Part shown: one piece after another, positions 1 to 12,800 of the stretch | How positions within the stretch are numbered: position 1 is the stretch's first letter | How the letters are laid out: every line of letters begins with the position of its first letter | NCBI RefSeq assembly: GCF_964355755.1 | Contig: NC_092672.1 | Coordinates: 29,200,501-29,260,500, forward strand | Reading direction: 5' to 3' | Source: Antedon mediterranea | Lineage: Eukaryota > Echinodermata > Crinoidea > Comatulida > Antedonidae | Length of the DNA: 60,000 nt | Made by a program: the position numbers and the translations under genes | The notes under the pieces: model-generated | What the model was told of the DNA's origin: nothing | Database searches by the model: none | What the model saw: the letters and a program-made list of their open reading frames with translations, nothing else

Positions 1-1669
1 CCCCCCCCCATTTTCTGACATGCCCTTTCAAACTATAGACAAGTTGAAATGTGATAATCACTCTAAAAAGCCAGAATACAGGCTTGTGCTGATAGAATAT
101 TCTTAATGGTGTAGTCTAAGTATACAAATATGTTTTACAAATTGATTCTGTCTTGCATTTGGCATAACGCAGGGGAAAAGCCCATGGTTTAGTAACCATG
201 AGGAGCCCTCCAAGAGAGTTGCATTGCTTAAGCCTGGGCTTCTTACTGAAGCTCTGAGACCCTAGGTTTAGCGAGTGAGCGCTCATAGTTATACCACTGC
301 TGTCTGGAACATTAACATAAAGATGAATGTCAATTGTTTCTTTGTACTTTACTTAAATAATAGTAATTTAATAATAAGTCAAATCAAACATATTGTCTGA
401 AGCTACAGGTATGACCTGGCTCTGACTAGATTTCTTTAAAAATCTGGCTAGGCAAACTCGTAAACAGTCTGAATAGGTTATAATCCTGAATGGAATTAAA
501 ATTATACTTCTTTCACTCCTTAACAATTACTTTAGACAATATCGAAAGCCATTTTTAATTCCTGGCACTACTCGTAGCCCAAAGGCTATGTAGAAAATAC
601 TTTTTATTTTTGGTTTCTGAAATACACTAAACGTCTTTTAAATATAGTAGAACTGTACCTTTGAGACCCAACAAAATGTCCATTTAAAAGGCGGTATTCC
701 CTGCTTAGAAGTTGGTCTTGGTGTTAAAATCATACCCTGCCCCTCTTTTTTTCACAGTGTCATTTGTGCACAACAAATTAATAATTATTGTATTCCATGC
801 ATAGCTTACCTGGATAACCCACCATGAAGACATCTAATAAACATAACATTCTTTAAACACCTCTCCTAAATCCAAGACAAGGCTCCAATTAATTTAATAA
901 ATGTAACTTATTCTGTATTCTCATAACAAAACAACACACGAAAGGCAGATTAGGAAATAGAAGTTAGGAAAAAGGTATGGTGCCTCATCCACCTTATCCT
1001 TTCCTAAAAGTTGTTATTTTTCACTTTTCAAAAACAATCTAGATATTATATAGCCACTATGTTGCTTTAAAAATGTTGAATCAGGGACATGCATGTCTTC
1101 CAGGAGAAAACTGAGATAACATAAAATTAATAGAGTTTTAGTTAATCGCCTTGTAAACAAGGAATTTTCTACATGCAAAAGTATGTACTTGAGATGTGAG
1201 ATGAAAGAAAACGCTATAAAAGAGATTAGTCATTGTTGTAGAATAGGCCAAGGTTACATTGTAAAATATAGTATTTTAGGAAGGTATTCCAAACATTTAT
1301 TGTTCTTGAAATACCAGCCTTTTTTGTTTAGTACAGTATATTGTAATCAGTAATCATGTTTTGTTCTGACTTCTGCGAAAAACTACAATACAGACAATCC
1401 TTTACTGTTAAAAGTTGTACTTTTAATGTACTCATATTGTAGTACTGTATTAATTATTCACCATCTCTACCTTCTAGATACTGACACAGTATATTTGGGG
1501 ATTATATTTTGTACTGTTAACTTTTTATCTATATCAATTTTTTACGAACATAAAATTATGATAAAATTGATGATCTATTCTTTAATGATATAGTAACTAC
1601 AAACAATTACATAAATTGTAGAAATTTGATATAAAATCATGGTAATTTGGCCCAAATTGGGTACTCTAC

Positions 1670-2178
1670 AGGTAATAGGGAGGTTTCGCAACCTTACGAA
1701 TACGATAACGAAAACGGATACGTCACACATTTGCGAAACTTTTGAGCTGATCCCCATTTCGTATTCGTAAAGCGTATTCGTGTTGACGAATATCACCAGT
1801 CATATTCGTAACTACAAAACGAGTATAGTTTTTATCTATTTTGCACATTTTGCATTTGAATCAGGAATGATTCATGATTATATATAATTATACTTTTATT
1901 GAAAGTAATTTACGAAAATGCCAGGTCAATTTTGATAAATAGCAGTTTTTAAAGTCCTCGCTCGCTTTGATGTTACGCTAGGCCTAGGCAGCCAAGCACC
2001 AAGCAACACGTACCTGCGCTTCGCTCAAATTTACCGCAGTCATATTTTGGACGGCGCCATCAATATTTCGTTGCCATGCAAAACAGATTTTTACTGCCTT
2101 ACGGAAAACGAATACGTGTGCGTGACGTATCCGTTTTCGTTATCATATTCGTAAGATTGCGAAAACTCCCTATTACCT
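1670..2178. mobile_element. Short TIR DNA transposon (MITE), about 509 bp
   Basis: The ends are inverted copies over roughly 60 bp: 'aggtaatagggaggtttcgc' at the left is matched in reverse by 'gcgaaaactccctattacct' at the right, and the match continues through a stretch around ttacgaatacgataacgaaaacgg. There is no transposase frame inside, so it is non-autonomous. The target-site duplication is not clear. The interior includes a GC-rich segment near 1960-2060. Confidence 0.75.
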
Positions 2179-2378
2179 ATTAAAGTAAAATCAACCCCAA
2201 AATTGTATTTTGTATTATAACATTTGCAAATATCATTTCGGGTTTCCTCTACAAAAAATAATAATATTCTTATTCAATTAAAATTACCCCAAGATGGGAA
2301 GGAGATAAAAATATACATATCTTTAAAATCATGTCAAAGCTATTCTACCGCAGTTACTGCAATGCATTACCGTAATGC

Positions 2379-2381
2379 GGT

Positions 2382-2413
<32 letters not shown>

Positions 2414-2470
2414 CAGTATTTATATAGCGCCTAATGGATCACTGACCCCTCTACATGTAGGTGCTTTACA
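2379..2470 (-). repeat. SINE-like 3' tail with (taa)n
   Basis: A (taa)n run is followed by 'tatttatatagcgcc', the reverse of the widely shared 'ggcgctatataaata(tta)n' SINE tail also seen at 29184-29222. Confidence 0.45.
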
Positions 2471-2476
2471 TTAGAC

Positions 2477-2747
2477 CTTAACTAAGGGTAATAAACTATC
2501 CCCCGCCGGACACCATTCCGGTATTTCTTAGCCAAAGTTTCGGCGATGGAGACAATCAATAATGTGAAAAAAAAATGTAACTAAGCCTAACTATGCTTAA
2601 CTAAGGTAAAACTATCCCCCGCCGGACACCATCCCGGTATTTCTGAGTCAAGGTTTCGGTGCCAGAATTAAGAATAGAGAGTAAATGAAGCATGCACAAC
2701 TTAAGCTAGTGTTAAACTATCCCCCGCCGGACACCATCCCGGTGTAC
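2477..2747 (+). repeat. Three-copy ~110-bp repeat with 'ccccgccggacacc' core
   Basis: 'actatcccccgccggacacc' occurs at about 2498, 2609 and 2715, each followed by 'attccggt' or 'atcccggt' and, in two copies, by a diverged 'tttctnagncaangtttcgg'. Tandem and degenerate. Confidence 0.75.
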
Positions 2748-3791
2748 CAAAAAAAACTAACTAGATAAAAGATTCAAAAGAGTAAATTATGAACATACTT
2801 AATAATGTGTGTTTCTGTAAATAAACTGACCTAGAATAGATATAGTAATAAATGTTTTATTACGATAGCCGACAGACAGATAATAACAAGTTAGTACCTT
2901 TCATTTATATCTTGAAAACCGCTTTTAAGGTTTTTATGAATGTTCTCTATAAACATGGTATACACAAGCTATAATGTTCAATTCAGATTATGGTTGATAA
3001 TAAGTAAGGTTCTTATGACAATGATAATGACAATGACAACTTCTTTTATTTTCTTTGTAAATAAAGTAGATAAATAAATGACAAAATTAACATTTATAGT
3101 TACAAAATTGATTTAAACAAAGAAAAGGAGAAAATTCTTGAAGCAGAATTGTTTTCTTCTGTGATCATGTTGTACTTTTTCACAGAATCATTTTTGATTG
3201 ATTATTGTCTGAAATTTTTTCTAAAAATGGCTCTCCTGCTGTTTTTTTCCTTTTAATGTTCCTAAAATCTTTGCTTTCTCTAACATACTAATAACAATGT
3301 TTAGGGTGTCGTCCGTTTTCACTGATAGACTATCCACACTGTAAAAAGCAGACAGTGATAGCAAATTAAACCTCTTGTGTACCCAAAAAAACAGAATTTT
3401 TTAATGATATACAAAATACCTATTTTCATCTCACAAATTTGGTTTTACAAAATGGTATAGTATATAAAGTACTTTTAATGATCATCATTTCTGCTGGCAA
3501 AAATTGACTAGCAAATATTGGTATTCCTAAAACATTGTAAACACAGAATGAATTTTCTAGCAGAAACATGGCCTATGAAACCTCCACGCTATTTATAGCT
3601 CATGTTTTTGAAACCCTTTGGTAATGCTCAATAAACCTCAAGAAAAAGATCCAAACTTGATATACCGTATATTACTACTTTATGTGTTCAAAACTGTCAA
3701 ATTCTATGTAACTATTTATCTATCTGTGTCTATATCTAAGTCTGTGTTTAACCATGGTTTAACCACTTCAAAGACACACTCACTGGAACCA

Positions 3792-3864
3792 ATGAAAGAG
3801 GAAGAAAAAGTCTCCAGAACTTCTATTTATCAAAGAGTACGTCATTTTAAAAGTGGAAGATACT
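3792..3864 (+). CDS. PLEKHG5: Putative first coding exon (exon 1)
   Basis: ATG at 3792 starts a 24-codon segment, MKEEEKVSRTSIYQRVRHFK and four more residues, ending at a strong donor (gtaagt, 3865). The single base carried over plus the first two bases of exon 2 make a Tyr codon and keep the frame. The frame is open upstream to at least 3618, so translation could start earlier; this ATG was chosen because the peptide becomes charged and protein-like from here. The intron that follows is only 48 nt. The Kozak context is weak (C at -3). Exon 2 could instead be joined to an exon left of the window, which would make this segment noncoding. Confidence 0.5.
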
Positions 3865-6800
3865 GTAAGTCGTAAGAAAAATTATGAATTTAACTCTGAT
3901 TTTTCTTTGCAGATTTGGCGTTAAATTCTCCGGACTCACCTAAGCCAGAGCCTAAGCAAGGGGGTAAATCTAGGGATATAATAATTTACTGTCAAAGTCT
4001 GTCTTGTCCCCAGTCAGGCACACCTGCTGTTAAGGTTAGTTTATGTCAACTTGTTAAATCATGTTTATTTGTTATGCAAAATAGAAAAAGAAAACACTGT
4101 AACATTCTTTGAGTTGTTATATCATGGAGGAAATATACAGACCTCCATATCAAACAATGAAATAAGATTTATTAGTTATCCGCTTGGTATACCAAGCGGA
4201 TAACTCCTTGTGATTGTATGAGATCAACAGTTTTTTTCTGTATTATTAGTTATCCGCTTAGTAGCGGATAACTCCTTGTAATCGTCCTGTTACTTTTTTT
4301 TTTTTTAGTGGATAACTCCTTGTAACTGTATGAAATCATCTTTTTTTTTTTTTTTTTTTTCTGTATTATTAGTTATCCGCTTAGTAGCGGATAACTCCTT
4401 GTAATCGTCCTGTTTCATCAAATTTTTTTCCTGTATTATACTTCTTTCTTTCTGTCATTTTTGTGCGTCGTGTTTCTCTAAAACTTGTAAACAGAACATA
4501 TCGTAACTTTGTCAACATATCGAAATTTACGTGAACTTGTGCACCTCCTATTTTTGAATGACGTCAGAGTTGCGCAACGTGACTTACGCGCGATTTTATG
4601 AATTTCAATGATTGATCATAGACTAAAAACCAAACATAATTTTGTTTTGACACTTTGTGAAAATTTAAGTCATATCAAGCGCAAACTTTCTATGGATTAA
4701 AAATAGCATGTTTCACAAGAAGTTACGCGCGCACGCGCATTTAAAATTTTAGAAAGCGAAAAATCAACTTCTAATCAACTTTCTATGCGTTTCATGTCAT
4801 TTTGAGCATGTCAAAAATTCCCACGCGCGCGAAAATTTTTACGCACGCGGTGCACACGTAGCGTTAAAAACATATTTTTTTCGCGTGATTTATGTTTTTT
4901 CAGCCTTTTCTAGTAATGTTACCAAATTTTAAACAATTTCGACTTAAAATTACGTCATACGAGCACGTCGAATTAGATAATTTGCACGCGTTTTTGGTGA
5001 AAAAGTTCAAAAATTCGTCAAAATTATGCCTATTTTTAAACATTCATAGATTCTAAACTACATGGGGAACTTTTTTTTAATTACATATTCTGGAGGTTGA
5101 TGAGTTGTAGATATCGGATCATACATTAATATGGCTAACCGGACATTGTGACGTCATCGTATGGCCACGCGAATATAAAATATAGGATTTTTGTCTCTTT
5201 CGTCATAGCTCATCACATTTAATAGAGCGCATCTCCACTTATTCGTTGTCCATTTTCACCCCGATTTTAATATATTCTAGGTCAATCAACTATCTTTTGC
5301 ATGAATTTAAAATTTTTTAATTTTTTTAACGTCATCATGCCTAAAAATTTAAATTACTTTGGTCATTAATTTCATCTTTACAGTAAATTTTAATCTGTTA
5401 TAGCTCGTAAGAATAAAATGTGATAATCACGATTAAAACGTTTTCAGGAAGCTATTGTATTGTAGATACAAAATCATGTGAAAATTGTGCCAATCGAATG
5501 TTGTGACGTCATCATATGGCCAGTTATATAAAAAAAGTCGTATTTTCATCTTTTGCGTTATATTTCATTACATTTAAAAGAGCGCGCATCAATATTTCAC
5601 GTATTCAAATTTCTTCTACACGTTAATATGTTGTTGCTGAGATAATTTCATTCTGAAATTTCTACTTTTGCATTTCATTTTGAAGCCGTCAAGATGTTAA
5701 AAATTACAATAAAATACGGGTCCCGTAATTTCACCTATTTTACACTGTTTGTGATATGTATACAGATTGTACTGTGTATACTATGTATATGACACAAAAT
5801 AACAGAATTCAGAAATAACATTTCATATTCTTCAGTTCAGGTCATAATGCCTTAATATTTTTCTGTGTGCAATATTCTAACGTATGACGTGCCCGTGGCG
5901 TTTGTCGAGCGGATAACTAACTCGTCAAAGTGACGAGTTTCATGTCTAGTTCTTTCTTTCTGTCAATTTTGTGTCTCGCGTATCTCAAAAACTTGTAAAC
6001 AAAACATTTTATAACTTTGTCAACATGTGGGCATTCACGTGAAATTGTGCACCTCCTATTGTGAATGACGTCATAATTGCGCAAGGTGATTTACGCGCGT
6101 TTTAACGAATTTCGCGTATTTAACATAGATCGAAAACCATATAGCAATTTAAATTGAAACTTAACAAAAGTTTAATTTATATCTTGCGCTAACTGACTGT
6201 GGAAAAAAAATGGCATGTTTCACAAGAAGTTACGCGCGCACGGGCGTTTAAAATTTCAAAATGCGAAAAATCAATTTCTAATCAACTTTCTACGCGTTTC
6301 ATGTCATTTTGAGCATGTCAAAAATTCCCACGCGCGCGCATATTTTTACTCGCACGGTCCGCACGTAGCGTTGAAAATAATTTTTTTTCGCTTGATTCAT
6401 GTTTTTCCAGCTTTTTCTGGTAATTTTACCAACTTTTGAACAATTTTGACCTAAAATGACGTCATACGGGCACATCCAATTGGATAATTTACGTGCGTTT
6501 TTGATGAAAAAGTTTAAAAATTTGTCAAAATTCGTCAAAATTATGCCTTTTTTTAAACATTCATAGATTCTAAACTACGAGGTGAACTTTTTTTAAATTA
6601 TATATTCTGGAAGTTGATGAGTTGTAGATATGGAATCATGCATTAATATGGCTAATCGGACATTATAACGTCATCGTATGGCCACGCGAATATAAAATAT
6701 AGGATTTTTATATCTTTCGTCATAGCGCATCACATTTAATAGAGCGCATCTCCACTTATCCGTTTTTTATTTTCACCCCGATTTTGATATTGTCTAGGTG

Positions 6801-9800
6801 AATGAACTATCTTTCGCATGAGTTAAAAATATTTTAATTTTTATGACGTCATCATGTCGAAAATTGTAAATAACGTGGGTCACTTATTTTCATCTTTACA
6901 GTAAATTTCAATCTGTTATAGCTCATCAGAATAAAAAGTGATAATCATGATTAAAACGTTTTCTGGAAGCTATGGGATTGTAGATACGAATTCATGTAAA
7001 CATTTTGCCAATCGGATGTTGTGACGTCATCATATGGCCAGTTGAATAAAAAAAGTTGTATTTTCATATTTTGCGTAATAGTTCATCACATTTAAAAGGG
7101 TGCGCATCTATATTTTACGTATTCAAATTTCTTCTACACGTTAATATGTTGTTCCTAAGATAATTTCCTTCTGAAATTGCTATCTAAGTGTTTCATTTTG
7201 ATACCGTCGCCATGTTAAAAATTGGAATAAATGGCGGGTCCCGTAATTTCACCTTTTCTACACTGTATGTAATATGTATGCAGATTATACTGTAGTGTTT
7301 GCATGTATACTATATGACACAAAATTGACAGAATTCAGCACTAACAGCATATCATATTCTTCAGTTCTTGTCATAATGCCATAATCTTTATCTGTGTAAA
7401 ATATTCCAACGTATGACGTGCACGTGGCGTTTGTCGTGGTGCGGATAACTAACTCGTCAAAGTGACGAGTTTCATGTCTAGTTTTTTCTTATTTCTTTCT
7501 CCCTCATTTTTGTGTCTCACGTATCTCAAAAACTTGTAAACATAACATTTCATAACTTTGTCAACATATGGGCATTTACGTGAAGTTGTGCACCTCCTAT
7601 TTTTGAACGACGTCAGAGTTGCGCAACGTGACTTACGTGCGATTTTATGATTTTTTATGATTGATCATAGGCTAAAAACCAAGCATAATTTTATTTTGAC
7701 ACTTTCTGAAAATTTAAGTCATATCAAGGGCAAACTTTTTGTGGATTAAAAATGCCATGTTTTACAAGACGTTACGTGCGCACACGCATTTCTCCTCTAT
7801 TTTTGTGTCTCGCTTATATCAAAAATGCGTAAACATAACATTTCATAACTTTGTCAACATATGGGCATTCACGTGAAGTTGTGCACCTACTATTGTGAAT
7901 GACGTCAGAAATGCGTAACGTGACTTACGCGTGATTTTATGAATTTCCCGTATTCAACATAGATTGAAAACCATATAACTATGTAAGTTGAAACTAGGCA
8001 AAAGTTTAATTTATATCTTGCACTAACTTTTTGTGCACTAAAAATGGCATTTTTTAAACGAAGTTACGCGCGCACGCGCATTTAAAATTTAAAATGCGCA
8101 AAATTAATTTCTAATCAACTTTCTACGCTGATCATGACATTTTGAGCATGTCAAAAATTCCAACGCGCGCGAACAATTTTACGCGCGTGGTCCGCACGTA
8201 GCGCTAAAAACATCTTTTTTTGCGTGAATTATCTCTTTCCAGCCTCTTATAGTAATTTTATCAAATTTTAAAACAATTTAGACTTAAAATTACGTCATAC
8301 GAGCACGTCGAATTATACAATTTGTGCGTGTTTTTAAAGAAATAATTCAAAAATTCGTCAAAATTATGCCTTTTTTTAAACAATCATAGATTCTAAACTA
8401 CAAGGTAAACTTTTTTTTACTTACATATTCTGGAAGGTGATGAGTTGTAGATATAGGATCATTAATCAATATGGCTAACCGGACATTGTGACATCATCGT
8501 ATGGCCACACGAATGTAAAATATATGATTTTTGTCTCTTTCGTTTATTGCTCATCACAATAAATGGAGCGCATCACGTTTATCTGTATTCCTTTTTCTCC
8601 GAGATTTTAATATTGTCTAGGTCAATCAACTATCTGATGCATGTTAAAAATATTTAATTTTTATGACATAATCATGCCTAAAAATTTAAATTACGTGTAT
8701 ACAGATTATACTGTGTACTTTAAAATGTATATACTATATGACACAAAATAGACAGAATTTAGCACTAACAACATATCATATTCTTTAGTTCAGGTCATAA
8801 TGCCATAATTTTTTTCTGTGTGCAACATTCCAACGTATGACGTGCACGTGGCGTTTGTCGAGCGGATAACTAACTCGTCAAAGTGACGAGTTTCATGTCT
8901 AGTTCTTCTTTCCATCCTTCCTTTTTGTGGATCGCGTTTCTCTAAAATGTGTAAACATAACATTTCTTAACTTTGACAACATATGGGCATTTACGTGAAG
9001 TTGTGCACCTCCTATTTTTAAATGACGTCATAGTTGCGCAACGTGACTTACGCGCAATTTTATGAATTTCAATGATTGATCATAGATTAAAAACCAAAAG
9101 TCATTTAGTATTGACACTTTGACAAAATTTAAGTCATATCAGGGGCAAACTTTCTACGGATTAAAAATGGCATGTTTCACAAGAAGTTACGCGCGCACGC
9201 GCATTTAAAATTTCAAAATGCGCAAAATTAATTTCTAATCAACTTTTTATGCGTTTCTTGTCATTTTGAGCATGTCAAAAATTCCCACGGGCGCGCAATT
9301 TTTTACGCACGCGGTGCGCACGTAGCGTTAAAAACATATTTTTTTCTCTTGCATTATATTTTTCAAGCCTTTCCTAGTAATTTTGAAAACAATTTAGACC
9401 TTTTCCAATTTAAATAACACCATACGAACACGTTGAATTAAACATTTCATGCGCGTTTTTTATGAAAAAGCTTAAAAAATCGTCAAAATGTTGTCTTTTT
9501 TTAAACAGTCATAGTTTCTAAAGTAACATTGTGACGTCATCGTATGGCCACACGAATGTAAAATATAGGATTTTTGTCTCTTTCGTTATTGCTCATCACA
9601 TTCAATGGAGCGAATCACGCTTATCTGTATTCCTTTTTCTCTTACATTTATATATTGTGTAGGTCAGTCAACTTTCTTTAGCATGAGATAAAAATATTTA
9701 AATTTTTATGACGTCATCATGCCTAAAAATTTCAATTACGTGGGTCATTAATTTCATCTTTACAGTAAATTTTATTCTGTAATAGCTCGTAAGAATAAAA

Positions 9801-12800
9801 TGTGATAATCACGATTAAAACGTTTTTTGGAAGCTATTGGATTGTAGATACGAATTCATGTAAACATTTTGCCAATCGGATGTTGTGACGTCATCATATG
9901 GCCAGTTGAATAAAAAAAGTTGTATTTTCATATTTTGCGTAATAGTTCATCACATTTAAAAGGGTGCGCATCTATATTTTACGTATTCAAATTTCTTCTA
10001 CACGTTAATATGTTGTTCCTAAGATAATTTCCTTCTGAAATTGCTATCTAAGTGTTTCATTTTGATACCGTCACCATGTTAAAAATTGGAATAAATGGCG
10101 GGTCCCGTAATTTCACCTATTCTACACTGTATGTAATATGTATACAGATTATACTGTAGTGTTTGCATGTATATACTATATGACACAAAATCGACAGAAT
10201 TCAGCACTAACAGCATATCATATTCTTCAGTTCTTGTCATAATGCCATATAATAATATAATAATAATCTTTATCTGTGTGCAATATTCCAACGTATGACG
10301 TGCACGTGGCGTTTGTCGTGGTGCGGATAACTAACTCGTCAAAGTGACAAGTTTCATGTCTAGTTTAACTCTTTTTCTTATTGTGTGATTTCTGTATGGT
10401 GGCACTGAAAGATAAGGGTGTATCAATTTGATCTCTGTTGCATGTGTGTGTGTCTACAATGAGACCTTGTATTGTTCTGCAATATTATGGCAAGGGTGTT
10501 AAAATTGAATTTAAACTATATATCATGAAAACCCCAGTGGTCTATCTAATAATGATATCTGAGTTTGAATCTTGGTTGGGGTGGTGGCTTTTTCTCATTC
10601 TCACAGATTTCTTCATCTTTATCATTTTAAATTAATTAATTGATAATCAGTATATCATCAGGCGATTTAAAATTTGTAGTGTGAGTGTCTGTTGATTTGT
10701 ATTTTATATCTAATACAGTATTTGTAAATGAATCCGTATATTCATTAAAAACATTTTTTTTGTTCATTCTTCATTACATTTTAATTTCAATTGAATGTTG
10801 ATAATTCAAATATTATAAAGTACAAACCAGGAAAAGCACTGTAAATTATATAGTATTGTATTATTTATTTGTTTTACAACTGTACATTTCTACATGTCAT
10901 GGGCTGATAACACTATATCCTTTTCAGGTCAGCTAAATAGCATTTGGTTGAATAACCTTCAACAATACAATCACAGCTAAACTAAATACAATTAACATTC
11001 CTACATGGCTGGCATTTCTACCATATCCTCAAATATCTATATTATTAAGCAGACTATTGCTTTCAATACCTAGTATTTTTAAGGGGATCTGCAGGTCTTG
11101 TGAGTTTTTAGGTTCCTGCATTCATTTACTTGTAAATGCAACTGTTGAGTCAAAAATTCATTCAATTTACTCATGTTTATACCTTGTAAACAATTAATGC
11201 TATAATGTTATACTATACAGTATAAAAACTACTGAATTATTTCAAGAACATTCTGAAATTAAATACTGTAGCAAATTGAATTTATCAAGTTTATGGGATG
11301 AGGTTAATCCACTTTACATATCCATGGATCATTGGGGATTAAATTTGGGTTAGGTGGGCGTAGGTAGAATGGTTTTTCCCAGGATATTTGTTTTGTCTGC
11401 TTTTTTGTGTAGAGGTACTTAAAAATTAGGGTTTTTTTTATTATATTTTTTTTTCATTAGTAAATTTAATTTTAAAATTGAACTCTATCTTCAAATGGTT
11501 CTTAAATTTTTTTGGTTGACATGAGGTGCAGGTTCAGTTTTGTATGTGTTATGATTTTATGACTTAATGTCTATATAAGGGTTGTCAAAATTGAGACGGA
11601 TGTAGTTTATGGGTTCATTTGTATAGGTTTCCTGCCAAAAATACCAGCTATACATCCGGCTGGTTCTTACAGTTTTTCCTCCACAAGGAAATAAAGTTTT
11701 TAATAGTAGACATATATTTGAGGTGTGACAATTAATAAACAAGAAATATTTCTTACAAAAAACGCTGCTCGCTTATTGACGTAACAGTTTTAAAGATATA
11801 TTGTCCCTCTGAAAAATATTTTTTATTTCAAATTTGTTTTTGAATGTGTCATTTTATTGTCACATTATAGTTATTCAACCTGAAAAAAATGTAATTAAAA
11901 ACAAAAAATACTTCAATTGTCTGTCAGACAATGGTTTTTGAGTTATAATTAAACGTTTCTTTTCTCTTTTTATAATGTGAATTTTGTTACAGAAGTGAAT
12001 AACTTTGATGGAGACAGACTCAATTTAGTTTATTTTATTGCTAAGGTCAAGTCTGGGGTCACTACATCACACCTTAGATACTTCAAGTTTGAAGTATCAT
12101 ATTACAAACAAAAACTTGCATGGACTGTTTTGATAATAATTCAATGATTATATGACAGCGAAATACAGTATTGTCATGGGACTCATAAATACCAGAAATG
12201 CAGCTGGTACCTATAAATTATAGTCGAGTTTCCATTTTAGCAAAAATGTCAAAGTGTAGTACTATAACTGCTGCTTGATTTCATCTAATAAATGAGTCAT
12301 CTCGTGTGACGTAACAGGCTAGAGCAGCAGCGTGAAAACATATGTATAGCATTTTTTCCTTTGGTAAACCATAAAACTACTATTTTGCTACATTTCGGCA
12401 ATTCGGCTACTAGAATCCTTGTTCAATTTGAGTGACGTGTTGATTGTACTGTATATCTATGTGTTTCGGTGCTGTCTAGTGCCACCACTTGTTCTTGTGT
12501 CAGATTTTTGCTGGTGTTCCCCCTTGGATGTGTTGATGTCCTGGGTGAAACCATGGACCTATAAATTTTATAGACCCATGTTGCAACGAAGTATAATATG
12601 TGAATGTGTTTGTGTCCTCCCTGGTTTCTGTTCATGTTGTTTTCTGTTCTGATTCAGAATGAAAAAAATAGTTGGAAATAAATTTAGATGTACAAGAGAC
12701 CTGCTGCATCCTTGCATATAGCCATGTTGCAGCGCTATCTGTAGGGTTGTCTGTTCAATTCGTATAATATGCCAGAGATAGGACAACATAGAAACAATGA

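Larger units (their letters stand above)
1..3617. other. Upstream region, no gene seen
   Basis: AT-rich DNA with a TIR element (1670-2178), a SINE-like tail with (taa)n (2379-2470) and a three-copy repeat (2477-2747). A slightly GC-richer patch at 170-300 looks like repeat debris. It is either upstream of the gene or an intron of a longer 5' end; I see no promoter I can support. Confidence 0.5.

Noticed and set aside
6215-6538. Open frames on both strands in the Helitron array
   Set aside because: No conservation as protein between the four units and no known Helitron protein motif.
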